A DNA stretch of 64,000 nucleotides, from contig NC_085131.1 in NCBI RefSeq assembly GCF_030269925.1, positions 13,811,501 through 13,875,500 on the forward strand, given 5' to 3'. The position numbers and the translations under genes are program-made. Shown here in pieces: positions 1 to 12,111 of this stretch (positions are counted from its first letter, which is position 1; each line of letters begins with the position of its first letter). This DNA is from Bombyx mori (lineage: Eukaryota > Arthropoda > Insecta > Lepidoptera > Bombycidae). Below the pieces are notes generated by a model that saw only the letters and a list, made by a program, of their open reading frames with translations, made no database searches and was not told where the DNA came from.

Positions 1-140
1 TCACCGTGGAAGTCAATCGTGAACATTTGTTAGGTACGTATTTCATTAGAGAAATTGGTACTTGCCAGCGGGATTCGAACACCGTCGCATTGCTAGATAC
101 AAATGCACTGGGCGTCCTATCATTTAATCCACGACGACTA
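1..140 (-). mobile_element. Bm1-like SINE, tRNA-headed 5' part, cut by window edge
   Basis: Read on the minus strand, this is the 5' head of the main SINE family of the window. It has the tRNA-like A-box region near 125-140 (reverse complement GTGG..TAAA..GATAG), a B-box-like GTTCGAATCC near 70-82, and then the linker around the CACGATTGACTTCCACGG motif. The body and A-tail would lie left of base 1. A short frame at 6-230 is only a shadow of it. Confidence 0.85.
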
Positions 141-365
141 ATAAAAGTAATAGTAAACAACATATTAAAAATCTCTGAACACAAACCCGTATATTCTGAT
201 CATTCTCTTTTCAGTCGTTTGCACTCTTGACAGAGTGGTTGTGGTCATCAGATCGGTTATAATGACCACTCTGGTCATTAATAACGTAAAATGAACTGCT
301 TTACACATTTGCTATGTTCTGATATAGGAAAATAAAATGCACGCTTATAAAATATGTTGCTTTAT

Positions 366-947
366 ATACAAGATGTCTCAAAAGAAATGTCATATTTAAA
401 AATATAATTTTAAAAAAAATAAGGAGTTTATTGAAAAAATGTTTATTACATATTAAAAGACACTGCTTGGGAATTAATTTTTTTAAAATGACATCGCTCA
501 AATGTAAACCCTTGCGTTTGCGGCATTCGTTCAATTGAGCACTAAAATTGCCTATGACGGCTCGGCAGGTGTTTCCGTGATGGCTGCACTTTTGTGACGG
601 ATATTTTCCTTTAATTGTGCCAGGTAAGTTGTTGGCGGAAACTTTGGATTTGACGTAACAAAGCTGTAAAATCGGGAGTGCGCGGAGGCCAACTTATGTC
701 ACTCCTGGAGATCAATTTTCCAGGAAAAAATTGACCTCTGACCAGTATCCTGAGGCTTTAATTCTTGCACCAACTGAACTTTGTACTGGTGCAGTTTTAA
801 ATCTTTATGCAAAATGCGGCATAAGGACGATATGTGCACGTTTAAGGCCACAGCACGCTTCCGAATTGAAAGGTTCGGATCGTCCCAAATAGACTGGGCG
901 ACACTGTATACGTACGTAAAGATCTTTCTTTTGAGACACCCTGTATA
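366..947 (-). pseudogene. Tc1/mariner-superfamily transposon relic, transposase broken and internally deleted
   Basis: Both ends carry matching inverted repeats with the core GTGTCTCAAAAGAAA (left near 371-387, right near 924-942), next to TA dinucleotides, as expected of IS630/Tc1/mariner elements. Between them the minus strand encodes pieces of one transposase. An N-terminal helix-turn-helix segment (about 702-945) contains SIRKRAVALN and KVQLVQELKP. A C-terminal segment (about 480-560) contains CRKRKGLHLSDVI, in another frame and after stops. The DDE catalytic core between the two is missing, so the copy cannot be autonomous. The family call rests on recognised transposase motifs; the exact subfamily is not determined. 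Confidence 0.75.
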
Positions 948-2796
948 TAGTGACCGAGACAATAGTCTGGGGTGACCCTGGATTTCCCTCGAAAGCGTAC
1001 CTGGAGCTCAAATCAAACATACACGTTTGATTAATATCTCTTAAGAAAGTACCAAAAAAAAACAAAAGACGGAAACCATACAATTCCAGTTTTCTAGACC
1101 TACATACATCACGTGGTCCCATCTGAAAAAGTACGCAACTACGAAAAGGGTCCATGATTAATACGCACTCGCTACATAATGGTAGCGTTTTGTTTTATAG
1201 CACAAAGCAGACTTGACGTGGCCCATTAACCGGTCCCGCCCATTCATTCGGCCTTCCATTCGTTCACTCATTCGTTCAACGATCACCTGGGGACTTGGAA
1301 GGTTTCGGATAATCTAGGGGCATTACTGTTTTTCTTAACTTAAGTGCGTTCCTTGTTTGTTTTGACGAAGGCTTCGACTTGACTTACGATTGAAAAGCTC
1401 AAGAGTATTTAGGTGACTCCCTTTTAAAAGATTAAAGAAGAATAAATTTTGTAGTATTCATCAAGAAGCTTCTAATTCAAAACTGAGCACATACCTTATT
1501 TTTCAATTTGCTTGAAGTCGTACTTAAGATAACTGAATCCACGGATATTTACTGTTGACTACGCATTGCTTCTCTCACTGCTGATGGTTGAAAATACTTC
1601 ATCGCTATGGGATAAAAACAACACTACATTGGCAGTGGCAAAGTATCACTCATCTTTTTTTTTTATTGCCCAATCTTCTGGATAGATTCAATTTAACAAT
1701 CATAGACGTGATACGTGGTAGTGAGCTTTGTTCGAAGTTGCTTACTATTAGTCTCTTGCTGAAGGCTAATTAAGTTTTTGCTGTGTTTCGCTTCTTTGTA
1801 GTCTTTTGACTAAGTTTATTTGAACCTCAATACATATTGCTTTCTCCACGGGCAGCCTAAATCTTAACTTTCAAAATATTTTTTTGTGGACTGTCCATAT
1901 AGCTACAGTGCTGAGCCCGATTTATAATAATAATTATAAACTTATTTCTTTGTAGGTTTGAAAGACAATAAAATGACTCGATAGAATAAAAAAATGTGTT
2001 AGTTCAGAATACAACCTTTGAGAAAGTGTGAACTAGACTCAAAGACGGGATGGTGGATAAATACCATTATTTATAACAAAATTTATGGCTATATTCTCGT
2101 GAATTAAAAAAAAAATCATAAGCAATGCTTACTTAGTTATTCCGCTTTATTATTCTAATTTAGAGTAATATTGTTTATAGTCAAGTAAAATTGACGTTAA
2201 ATTTAAAAATATGAGCCTGGCCGGGTTATTGTGGCTCCTTAAGTCAAAGTGGCTGTTCCTCTTATATCGTTCCTTTATATCCTTGCTCATGACAATAACA
2301 GGTGGATGGGTATCTCATAAAGTCTTGTTGTTTCAGCGTCTCCGTAAATTCAGTACTTCAAGATATTTACAAACATAGCACTTGAAAATACATTAAACTT
2401 TGTAATAACTTTTTATTAGTATCGAAGGCCAGATGTGCCCTTGTTCTACCTGGAGTGGAATATTAACAGAGGCTTATGGCTGCCTCATTTCGTCTTTGAT
2501 TTGTCACGCCTTATCTAGTAAGATAATATTGAATGTTAGAAAATACTATCATAAATTTATTATATTATTTGAATTAGGAAGAACTCTGAAATATGAAATA
2601 AGTAATGCCGCTATCTTTTTGTGATTATCAGACAAACTATCACTGGTATAGATTTCAACCCTACTACGAAATCAAAGCGTTAGTTTCCAATAAATTTCCT
2701 AAAATAATGTTTATGTTGTTAACGAAGCACATAAGCATTGGGATGTTAAATTTACGACATTTTTCAATAATATGTCTTATATATTATTCGTGCTAT
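948..2796. other. AT-rich stretch with no recognised feature
   Basis: Only short frames under about 120 codons with no family resemblance are open here. I see no repeat that recurs elsewhere in the window and no splice-linked coding signal. Confidence 0.5.
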
Positions 2797-2973
2797 GAAG
2801 CAGAAATGCGTTTCGGTTTGAAAGGTGGGGCAGCCGTTGTAACTATACCGAGACCTTAGAACTCATATCTCAAGGTGGATGGTGGCATTTACGTTATAGA
2901 TGTCTATGGACTTCGATAACCACTTAACACCAGGCGGGCTGTGAGCTCGTTCACCCATCTATATAATAAAAAA
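2797..2973 (+). mobile_element. Bm1-like SINE body fragment
   Basis: It starts inside the body (AAGCAGAAATGCGTTTCGG) and runs through the conserved GTCTATGG and GTGGGCTGTGAGCTCG-like segments to an AATAAAAAAAA tail. The 5' part is missing. It is diverged from the window consensus. Confidence 0.85.
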
Positions 2974-3787
2974 AATGCATAATCTTCTTTACAAATCCCA
3001 CTGGTTCTACTGGAATCTAACATTGTAGAAAAGACTTTAGACTTTAAGCACATACACATAATCATAATTATCAATTCAAAAATATGAAGAGAGGGTTGGA
3101 TTTAGCAGGTAAATAAAAATATTTTCTACATAATCATATTATTATCATAATCAAATGAATAAAACGACCTTAAAATGGAATTGTATAAAAATTTAAAATA
3201 ACGTTAACGGCATTAAGACACAAAGATACCTTCGCCTCGATAAATTTAAGGTTCGGGACCCAAAACTCCCTAATTAGGGACGGTGGTCGAATTCTAAACG
3301 TTTTAGCAGATAAGCTTATTGGCGATTTCGACTACTTTACATAAGCGATACGACAATGTAAATGGATTGAATTTAATTTGAATACTCGACTTTTAGACTA
3401 ACTGTGTTTGCTAACGAAAAAGCGCCTTGGACGCAACTACATTAAGCCTCATAGGCCAATCGTGAGTACTTTTGGGAAGGTATTCTACCGAGCGAATGAA
3501 ATTGCTCGATAGACCGGTCTCGGTAGATAATTCTGTTCCATTTTGTCCATATCTGCTGGATAGCAGTTCCGTGTATCCCAGTTCGAAAGGTCTGTCTATA
3601 GACGTTGTACCAAATACACTAAATAGTTTATGTTTTGAAATAAATCACAACATTCACGATGGGCTTATCATGTTACAAGATCATAAAATGAGTCCGTTTA
3701 ACAAAAAATTTTTTTTTTTATTTAGATTTACAAGTTATAATATCGCAGGCCAATAAGAAATTAAAACATCTTAAGATCAACACAATT
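2974..3787. other. AT-rich stretch with no recognised feature
   Basis: A 94-codon frame at 3472-3756 has no resemblance I can name. Nothing here repeats elsewhere in the window. Confidence 0.45.
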
Positions 3788-4217
3788 GTCATCGTGGCCT
3801 AAAGGATAAGGCTTCCGGTGCATTCGTGTTAAGCGATGCACCGATGTTCGAATCCCAGGCGGGTACCAATTTTTCTATGTAATACGTACTCAACAAATTT
3901 TCACGATTGACTTCCACAGTGCAGGAATAACATCGTGTAATAAAAATCAAACCCAAATTATAATTTGCGTAATTACTGGTAGTAGGACCTCTTGTGAGTC
4001 CACACAGGTAGGTACCACCACCCTGCCTATATCTGCCGTGAAGCAGTAACGCGTTTCGGTTTGAAGGGTGGGGCAGCCGTTGTAACTATACTTGAGACCT
4101 TAGAACTTATATCTCAAGGTGGGTGGCGCATTTAAGTTACAGATGTCTATGGGCTCCGATAACCACTTAACACCAGGTGGGCTGTGAGCTCGTCCACCAT
4201 CTTGGCAATAAAAAAAA
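3788..4217 (+). mobile_element. Bm1-like SINE, full length with tRNA-Arg-like head
   Basis: The copy is about 430 bp. The head has an A-box-like GTGGCCTAAAGGATAAGG, a hairpin built on CCGGTGCAT/ATGCACCGA, and a B-box-like GTTCGAATCCC. The linker follows, then the body starting ACTGGTAGTAGGACC near 3975, and an AATAAAAAAA tail. The head resembles insect tRNA-Arg, so transcription would be by RNA polymerase III from the internal boxes. The name Bm1 is from memory of the silkworm repeat literature. Confidence 0.88.
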
Positions 4218-5377
4218 TCTGTCCCTTGTTTCGAAACGCTACAAGGGACTTAACTTTAAAAAATCGTTAGCAATAAAAGCAGATGTAAAACAAGTATAAA
4301 ATGTCGGGCCCGGGTAATGCGGAGTTAATCAAGAAATGTAACCGCGCCAGATGGCTCAAGCTAAACCCGATGACGCATTAAAACGCTATTTTACAATAAT
4401 TTTAATTCGCTAATTGTAGTCTGGCCACGTCTAGAAGGGATAATTACCTAATTGCTTAATGATTATTATTTTTAGTAGCCGATAAAACGACCTCCCCTTA
4501 TTCTATTGGTGTAAGTCTACAGATGTTCGCTTTTTCTTTTGTTTTTTTTTTTGGATTCTAATTTAGCAATGCGTCTGCAAAGAAATATTCTTAATTCAAG
4601 CTTAGGTCATCTCTTGCATAATCTTTTAACGTGCATTGTATAATTTTTTTAAGGTTAATTAATGTTTTTTCGATGGTATTTTTCCAAGGAACAAAAGTAT
4701 GCGTCGATCTACCAAAATAGGTCTAGTGTGTCTCTTGGTACTTTATATTTTTCGGTACGGAGCTAAAATACGATTGCTTCAAAGTTAAGACTTAAGCATA
4801 TTAGGCTCTTTTGAAATTTGGTCCTGGAGAGGAATTCTAACAACACCATAGGCAGCTAAAACGACAAACGAATCTGTTTTATAAGAGCTCCATATAAAAA
4901 AATTACTTACCTCTGTATGGCAAGAACGTCAACTAAGCTTATTTGGAGATACGATGCGATCTAATACGCATCAGTTGGGGAAGCAGCTGATCGACAGATG
5001 CACGGGAAGGGATCCAGCGGCCAAATTCCAACACGATGGCGTAAAAGTATAGTTCAGATAACAGAAAAATTTATTACATAAATCTGACTCGGAACATAAG
5101 CAAAACGGATACAAATCATGTATGATCTCCTGAAAATCTCCAATCCTTTCTCATTAGTGAGGGAAAGATACAAAGGTGTCTTACTTGCATACCTCTTCTT
5201 ACTTCTTGGGATAATCAATGAAGTAGTATTCTATTATATCTACAAATTATAATATATTATTATTTTTTATTTTTTTCCTTGTTACTTTGGCTTTAAGATC
5301 ATAATTAATATCAAAAATTTACCACATTAAAAATATGTATAGTCTTACATATGTATAGTATATATGAATGTAGTATG
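4218..5377. other. AT-rich stretch with no recognised feature
   Basis: There is no ORF of note. The 4920-5045 part is less AT-rich and faintly resembles the end of an RTE-type LINE, but too weakly to call. Confidence 0.4.
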
Positions 5378-5569
5378 TTTTTTTATTGCTAAGATGGGTG
5401 GACGAGCTTACGGCTCACCTGGTGTTATATGTTTACTGGGGCCCATACAACAACGAAAGTGCCACAACCTACTCCGAAACATGTGTTCTAAGTCTCAGTT
5501 TTTCAGTGCAATGGCTGCCTTCAAACCGAAACCCATTACTGTTCCTCTCCCGTAATAGGCAGGATGGTG
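5378..5569 (-). mobile_element. Bm1-like SINE body, diverged and headless
   Basis: A poly-T start (minus-strand A-tail) and the reversed body landmarks ATTGCTAAGATGGGTGG and CTTCAAACCGAAAC are recognisable. Many substitutions elsewhere mark it as an old copy. Confidence 0.8.
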
Positions 5570-5653
5570 ATTTTAAAATACATTACGTACAAACTTTTTT
5601 GTATGTATGTAATCTTCTATTACGCATTATCTCACCTTACTTCACCACATTAA

Positions 5654-5904
5654 TCTATACTAATATATAAATCTACAGTGGTTTTTACGGATGTTCCGTT
5701 ATAACTACAGAACCGTGCATCCGATTGACTTGAAACTTGGTAGCCATGTAGAAAATACATGTACTTAATGGATAGGATAATATTTATATGAGTGTTGGAC
5801 TCCCATCACCAGTTGCCGCCCCCGTTAATGATGTGAATCTTTTTGGGGGTGAGAAATAATAATGTTAATTTTAAATGCCCAGCGAAGCGGACGGGTACAG
5901 CTAG
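5654..5904 (+). mobile_element. Helitron-like non-autonomous element
   Basis: It starts with TC (TCTATACTAATATATAAATC) and ends with CTAG preceded by GGACGGGTACAG. It contains the typical CCGATTGACTTGAAACTTGG block. Helitrons begin with TC, end with CTRR and insert between A and T; the left flank here is A-T rich. It has no coding capacity. Confidence 0.65.
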
Positions 5905-6972
5905 CTAAATATAAGTTTTGGATTCGTGATCTCAATCATCATGTTTTAGGTGGCGATTTTAAAGCTCCCATTTTATAGAGTGGCAGACCTAATAAAATGG
6001 AAACGCAATATTCTTTAACTTAATTCGCGTCCCTTGGCAAAACGGGTCATTTAGAATTAAGCAATACTGATTGCGGCTCGTGAATTATATTCCCGGTGCG
6101 ATGCCGGGGGTTAACTGAATTTATTAATTACATTCAAATGTACGTAACAGTAATGACTTTATGATTTCAATTAACATGAGTTGCGTTATCTCATTTAGTA
6201 CTGTTGTAATGTTGTAAGCGAGTGCTTTGTGACCGGTTTTAGGAGCAAGAAAAGCCTGCAAGAAAAGCGATAACATTGAAAAGCTAGTCTACTCTGAAAA
6301 TAATGCAATTAAAAGACCAAGAAAGCGAAATGCGATGCGCTGTTATAGATTAAATCTAGATCGCTCGGCTTTGGAAGGCAAAAGTACCATGATGCATTTA
6401 CGACTGAAAAAATATCTGAGACATTATTTTTCTGCTCGTAAAACAAATCATACATAAATTAACAAACAATATCATTCCACGGTATCTAATTTGATGCATA
6501 TTAGGAGAAGATCCTCAACATCAACAGACTGTCTCAAAAGCTTCAGAAAACATCTTTAATAACTTTAAAATTTATATGTTTTATAAAAAGTTTAAAAATC
6601 TTTTTTCCTCGTATTTCTTTTTACTAGAACTTAATCTATTTTTGATTTAATTGGCAAAATTAAGCTTATGTTATGTCCTTGGATTATTTTATTATTACTA
6701 TTTAGTATCACCATGCCCCACGCTGCGAACCGAATCTTACGACTGTCACTTGCAAGAAACAGGCAGAATTTATTGTGGAACTTACACACTATTATTTTAC
6801 GGGGCCTCGGTTTCCTCAAAAGATACCCGCATTGAAGTGTCTTTAGTTTGTGGACTGTCAAGATGGTAGAAGGCATCCACTAAACGACTCCCCTGCACTC
6901 TCGCCCGAATGTTCATGCCCCAGACAATAATACCGGGGAGAGGTAAGAAGGGTTACCTCGATCAACCTTGCA
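5905..6972. other. AT-rich stretch with no recognised feature
   Basis: Overlapping short frames at 6631-6876 on both strands look like chance. The 6890-6965 part is moderately GC-rich without a recognisable motif. Confidence 0.4.
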
Positions 6973-7311
6973 ATCAAAGAACATCTGTGCAATAAAGCTT
7001 ACTATAAAGTCAATGATTATCTAGAAGATTGCACAAAGTGGGAATGAGTTGCTCGCTCCGGGAATTTCAATATTGTAAAATTGTTATGTTATAATTACTT
7101 ATTGTAATATGAATATTTAAAAAAAAAAATATTTAAAATAAAAATAAAAATCTAATATAAAAAAAAACATGCCCGCTGAGTTTCTTGCCAATTCTTCTCA
7201 GGACGGAGGCTAATTCTTGTGAATTGGCGGTAATTCTTTTGACGTTCAACAAGTATGTACTTTCATTTATGTTGAATAAAACTTTTTTGATTTGATTTGA
7301 TTTGATTTGAA
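6973..7311 (+). mobile_element. LINE 3' end with TTTGA-repeat tail, 5'-truncated
   Basis: The first ~75 bases encode the same C-terminal residues (KEHLCNKAYYKVNDYLED) and stop codon as the larger LINE copy at 22340-23670. The matching 3' UTR follows, with an A-rich patch near 7118-7168, the ATGCCCGCTGAGTTTCTTGCC block, and a terminal GATTTGATTTGATTTGATTT tail. This is a severely 5'-truncated copy of the same non-LTR family. Confidence 0.9.
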
Positions 7312-8094
7312 TCGGACGTGGGGAAAACCCCAAGGACACATGGCTGGAAGACTCATCGACATATAACAAAGTTACCGTATCGTCACGGTCAGCAACTCAT
7401 CAGATCTTTTAGCATAGTAAAGCCCAGACTATTTTTTTGGCGTTGACAGGGCGGCGTATGAACAATCTGGCCATAGAAATTAAAGAGACGATTTTCCTTT
7501 TACTCCCTGTTAACCAAAGCCTTATTCTGAATCAGCATTTAGGTCATGTTTCGTAATCTCAAAGTGGATCTCTCATCGTTGTATAGAAATCATTGCAGGT
7601 AAAGCTCTCGCTCGACCTAATTTCAGATAACTCGAGCTCGGAATTTATCTGTCGTTAGCAAAAAGAGGCGAACAAAGGATCACGATAGCGGATCTTGAAT
7701 TAATTCTCTTGCCCGCATTTTGTTCTGATTTCACGTAAAATATGACCACTACTAATGGATTAATACGGTTTAGATGTTTACAATAAAAACGTATTCAATA
7801 TAAGAGGGTCATATTAACTCGATTTTCTATACAACGCAATAAAAGAACATAATGTCATTCGGCACTAATTGTTTTTTCGTTTTATCTTGATTTAAATTAG
7901 AGCACGCTATCAAAGAGTATTAAAGATATCAAACCAGGAATATCTTGTAAATAATTTGACGCTATAACGCACTGAAAAGTTGACTTGACGTCTTTAAGAC
8001 CCGAGAAATATGATAAACCTGTTCATCAACAGACCACAAGCGTCAACTACTGAGATAGGCCTCCTTCAAGGTCAATCATGATAAGCGGAACCTG
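7312..8094. other. AT-rich stretch with no recognised feature
   Basis: There is no open frame above background and no repeat shared with the rest of the window. Confidence 0.4.
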
Positions 8095-8197
8095 CATCCA
8101 GCGGTTTCCCACGAACTTTAGCAGGTCGTCGGTCTCCCTGGTGGAGGCCTGCCCAGACTGTGCTTTCCAGTGCGCGGTCGCCGCTAGCTGGACACAG
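8095..8197 (-). mobile_element. RTE-type LINE ORF 3' fragment
   Basis: It matches in order the minus-strand LINE relic at 17790-18112 (GGTCGTCGGT, TGGTGGAGGCCTGCCCA and GCGCGGTCGCC landmarks). This corresponds to the end of an endonuclease/reverse-transcriptase frame. Only about 100 bp survive. Confidence 0.6.
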
Positions 8198-8309
8198 TCG
8201 ACGTCGCCTTAAACACGTCATTACGGATCCTCCTTTGAGTCCCGTGAGCTCAGCTACTTGCGCGGTGAATTTAGAATAGCCCCTCGAGGTTAATAGAATA
8301 GGTAGGGGT
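8198..8309 (+). mobile_element. Second SINE/LINE-tail family, 3' fragment
   Basis: The segment carries GTCCCGTGAGCTCAGCTAC and AGCCCCTCGAGGTTAATAG followed by TAGGTAGG. It shares these with the copies at 18491, 24406 and 52582. Its first part, around ACACGTCATTACGGATCC, matches 59700-59725, so the family has a longer form there. Confidence 0.65.
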
Positions 8310-8310
8310 T

Positions 8311-8547
8311 TACTGGTGGTAGGACCTCTTGTGAGTCCGCGCGGGTGGGTACCACCGCCCTGCCTATTTTTGCCGTAAAGCAGTAATGCGTTTCGGTTTG
8401 AAGGGTGGGGCAGCCGTTGTAACTATAGTTGAGACCTTAGAAGATGGGTGGCGCATTTACGTTGTGGATGTCTATGGGCTCCAGTAACTACTTAACACCA
8501 GGTGGGCTGTGAGCTCGTCCACCAATCTAAGCAATAAAAAAAAAACC
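8311..8547 (+). mobile_element. Bm1-like SINE body, headless
   Basis: It starts at the recurrent boundary ACTGGTGGTAGGACCTC and runs to the CAATAAAAAAAAAA tail. It lacks the tRNA-like head and linker. Confidence 0.9.
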
Positions 8548-8865
8548 TGTCCCATCCCTCTCCCGCACTTTACTTACCGACGCGTGCGAGCGAGATCGTG
8601 TGGCGACAGCGACTCGAGAAGAAAATGTAATGGCTGAACTACCGGGCGCGCGCTTCGTGTCTCTGTTGAATTTGTACGAAAATAAGTGAAATTATTGGTG
8701 TTTCTCATCGCCTAGCGGTACGAGCCTGCAGTAAGGACTACATAAAGGTATTGTGCATCCTTCCTATACCACAGAACTGCTGCTTCATCTTGTTTCCATC
8801 CGCAGTCTGTGTCCTTATTTGCAACGACCAAATTTCGAAAAATTCAAAATGATTCGTAGTTATCC

Positions 8866-9106
8866 CTTTTTTTTATTGCTTAGATGGGTGGACGAGCTCA
8901 CAGCCCATCTGGTGCTAAGTGGTTACTGGAGCTTATAGACACCCACAACGTAAATGCGCCACCCACCTTGAGAGATAAGTTCTAAAGTCTCAAGTTTAGT
9001 TACAACTACTGCCCCACCCTTCAAACCGAAACGAATTACTGCTTCACATCACAAATAGGCGGGGTGGTGGTACCTACCCGTGCGGACTCTCAAGAGGTCC
9101 TACCAC
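8866..9106 (-). mobile_element. Bm1-like SINE body, headless
   Basis: A poly-T tract is followed by ATTGCTTAGATGGGTGGACG and the full reversed body. It ends at the boundary AGGTCCTACCAC. A 64-base gene-free segment separates it from the ORF at 9080-9343, which begins inside the SINE and has no recognised product. Confidence 0.9.
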
Positions 9107-9501
9107 AAGCTAAAAAACATATGGAATATGTTCTACCTATCATCGTTATTACAAATGTCTCAATATTTTATTAGGTCATCATCACTCACTAATTCTTTTT
9201 ATTACTGCAGTTTCAAGCAAATGGTAGGGGAACTAAAGACCTCCCACGTGGAACGATGCACGTTCCGCGATAAATTTGTCTCCTTTCACAAATCCGCGGA
9301 TGTCCATTATTTGACGTCACGACTGCTCCGCCCTGTTAAGTGAAACCCCGTATTAAAACCACTCTTTATTATAGTGTTCGGACTACGAAGATTGTTTTCA
9401 TAAATGATATTGAACTTTCCTCAAGCGTAGTGTAATTATAAGTATACGTTTTACATGTTCGCTATTGACTAGCTCTGAGTTACTTTCCATCGGTAGGATA
9501 A

Positions 9502-9866
9502 TCTAATATATAAAATTCTCGTGTCACAATGTTCGTTCCCATACTCCTCTGAAACCGCTTGACCGATTCTCGTGAAATTTTTTATGCATATTCAGTAAGC
9601 CTGAGAATCGGCTACTATCTATTTTTCATACCCCTAAGTGATTATAGGGTTGTCCACCCCTAACATATTTTTTTTTATTTGGACTATTTTTTTGTTATAA
9701 TGAGGTATTATGTGGTTGAATGAGGTTTTTTTATTTTTATTATATATTCCCTCATCACTCATTTACCACATCTTTACACACTTACAATAAGTTAGTTTTT
9801 TTTTCTACACTAGAAATTCCCTAGAAATCTTATATATGGCAAAACAATGTTTGCCGGGTCAGCTAG
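9502..9866 (+). mobile_element. Helitron-like non-autonomous element
   Basis: It begins TCTAATATATAAAATTCTCG and ends GCCGGGTCAGCTAG followed by T. The block CTTGACCGATTCTCGTG is typical of lepidopteran Helitron-like repeats. The same terminus (GGGTCAGCTAG) recurs at 26869, so these two share a 3' end. The centre is T-rich and non-coding. Confidence 0.7.
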
Positions 9867-10204
9867 TAAAGCTATAAGGGAACTGATGACTAAATAGGAT
9901 GGCAGGTTAGTGCGTACATTTGTAAGACTAGAAAGATTACGTTTAATAAAAACGTGATGGACCGTACACAATGTAACATGATGAAAATAAGTTTATGCGC
10001 GGGTCAATGCTCTCGTGTGACGAGGGGACGGCATTCGCCAATCGTTTTTTGCTTTAGACTGCGTACTTGCGAAATATGTACTAACTAAAAAGACAGGTAT
10101 ACGATATGCAATATAGCATTCCACATATGGAATAAATCGTGTTCTACCTAACATCATTCCTAAAAAGTCTTACTACTTTATTAGGTCATTATAACTCACT
10201 AATT

Positions 10205-10578
10205 CCGGTTACACTAATAAATAATTATGAAAAGCGATTGCATGCAGTAGAGATGCGAATGTTGCGATGGATGTGTACAGTAACGAGAATGGATATAATA
10301 CGGAATGAATATGTTAGAAGAAGTCTGAAAGTGGCACCTGTGACAGAGAAGCTGAGAAGTGCGCGTATGGGATGGTATGGACATGTGATGAGACGAGATG
10401 AAAATGAGAGTGTTAACTATGAATGTGGAAGGATATGGAGGAAGAGGTAGACCTTAGAAGAAATGGATGGATTGCGTGAAGACGATGATATGGGCAAGAA
10501 ATGGTATATGATTGAAGAGTTTGGAAGGAGAAAACATGTTACGCCGACCCCAGGTGACGGGCAGGAGAATAACTAATA
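10205..10578 (+). pseudogene. RTE-type LINE C-terminal ORF relic
   Basis: The open part (to about 10450) reads MRMLRWMCTVTRM, then IRNEYVRRSLKVAP and GWYGHVMRRDE. This is the typical end of RTE-clade endonuclease/reverse-transcriptase proteins. A frameshift follows, and then recognisable remnants of the MDCV and RRPQVTG motifs near 10465-10570. The 5' three quarters of the LINE are absent. Four other copies of this module lie at 15592, 20770, 47640 and 61197. Confidence 0.85.
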
Positions 10579-12082
10579 AATAATAACGAAAATATACATA
10601 TTTTATTACTGAACAAAAACTAGCATCGCGAGCTGTAGTTAAAATTCAAAGCTTATAGACGGAGCTTTGAAAACAAGACGCTCAACATTTTAATATGGGG
10701 TAGTTCGCATAGTTGCTAAGATTGCATGCAGCGTTGATTATGTCAAGCTGTTAATTTTAAAACCGATTGAGGACACGTAGGGGTTTCGACCGCGGAGTCG
10801 TGTTCGTATATATTTTCACTATATTGATACTAAATGAATTGACTGAATGGACATACTAAATAGACTGAACTAAATGGATAAAGAGTCCGGTAAAAAGATA
10901 ACGAATAAGAATGATTAATAGAGAATTACTCTAATAGCCGGTCTGCGGGCATCATATCTTCTCATGCTAAAGCGAGGTAGCCTCGGGTCGAGGCAACGGG
11001 ACTGGAGACGGGTCTTACAACGTAAAGAACGCCGCACTATGATGACCATAATTCGTCGTTGCTGGTCGAGCCATATTTTGTCGGTTTTATGGCACGCTCA
11101 AAGGATCTTCAGTCCAAGCCGTGTGCTCAGCGGAGACAGACGTGTTGCCCTAGGTCACAACTCGCAATCGACATTGACAACAATACTGCAGCTAAATAAA
11201 TGCAATCTTAACTGCAGCTCTGAACTTGCGTTATACCACTTTTGTCCACCATGCCTCCTCTTTTGCATTTTTTTGTTGTATTTTCTTTTTTTAATAGGGC
11301 TAACGACTACCCAAGGCGCAGTTACTCTACGCGCGTCTGGTGCCACGCGCTTTTGCTCTAAGCTGGATCGCGTCGCCTCACTATGACCCGCAGTGTCTCT
11401 GTAGAGGCTGCTTGGCCTGAGGCCACCCACATGGGACCAGTCGTTTAGACAACAATTTTGTCCTTAGCATTGCTGATGTCAACGCCCGTGAGCGCCACTC
11501 TCCATCAACTGGATAAACTCATTACACAGTGAACTAGTAAAAAACGTACTTAGGTTCTGTTATATCTCAGATTAGTTCCTTGTATTTTCGTATGCCCTCA
11601 AAATAAAAATACCAATTATTCATTAGTCTATATTAATTGATTACTTGGTTACTATTTATATTTATTTAATTTTCAATTAATCTATATTTACCTGAGTGCA
11701 CGAAATCACTGGGGCGAAACAATAAAAACATCATAAATATACAGAAAGGAACCTCTACGAATAAGGTTCCCTGAACAAAACAATAGTTTCCTTGACATTT
11801 AAGGAAATACTCCGATTTTTCCTCATCAATTATTCGGACACCTTAACACGTCTACCGTGAATTATTTTATTCCGAATATCATCATAATAAATCGGCTCCG
11901 TGCTCATCCATTAACCGGATGGTGGGATTGTATCCGGTTTCCGGTGTAGAGAGCCCAAAGCTAGAAGCAATACTGTAGACACGTGTCCGGTTTCACAAGG
12001 AATATTTTATTGGGAGAGATATATATCTTTAAATTCAATAGCATACTGGATTTCGACTATGGGATCAATATCCTTTGACTGA
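10579..12082. other. Mostly unannotated stretch; one 140-codon ORF without resemblance
   Basis: The frame at 10964-11386 (plus) and a 91-codon frame on the opposite strand lie in a moderately GC-rich patch. The predicted peptide has arginine-rich and hydrophobic parts and no domain I recognise. The rest is AT-rich. I do not call a gene. Confidence 0.35.
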
Positions 12083-12085
12083 AAA

Positions 12086-12111
12086 AAAAGAAAGAAAGAA
12101 AGAAAGAAAAA
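12086..12111 (+). repeat. GAAA microsatellite
   Basis: A run of about five GAAA units ends in poly-A. It is a simple tandem repeat with no sign of function. Confidence 0.9.

Noticed and set aside
4920..5045. RTE-type LINE fragment
   Set aside because: Only a vague resemblance to the KRWGRP..RW region; no ordered landmarks as in the accepted copies.
10964..11386. 140-codon ORF as a host gene
   Set aside because: No recognised domain, no codon or splice support, and overlapping frames on the other strand are equally long.
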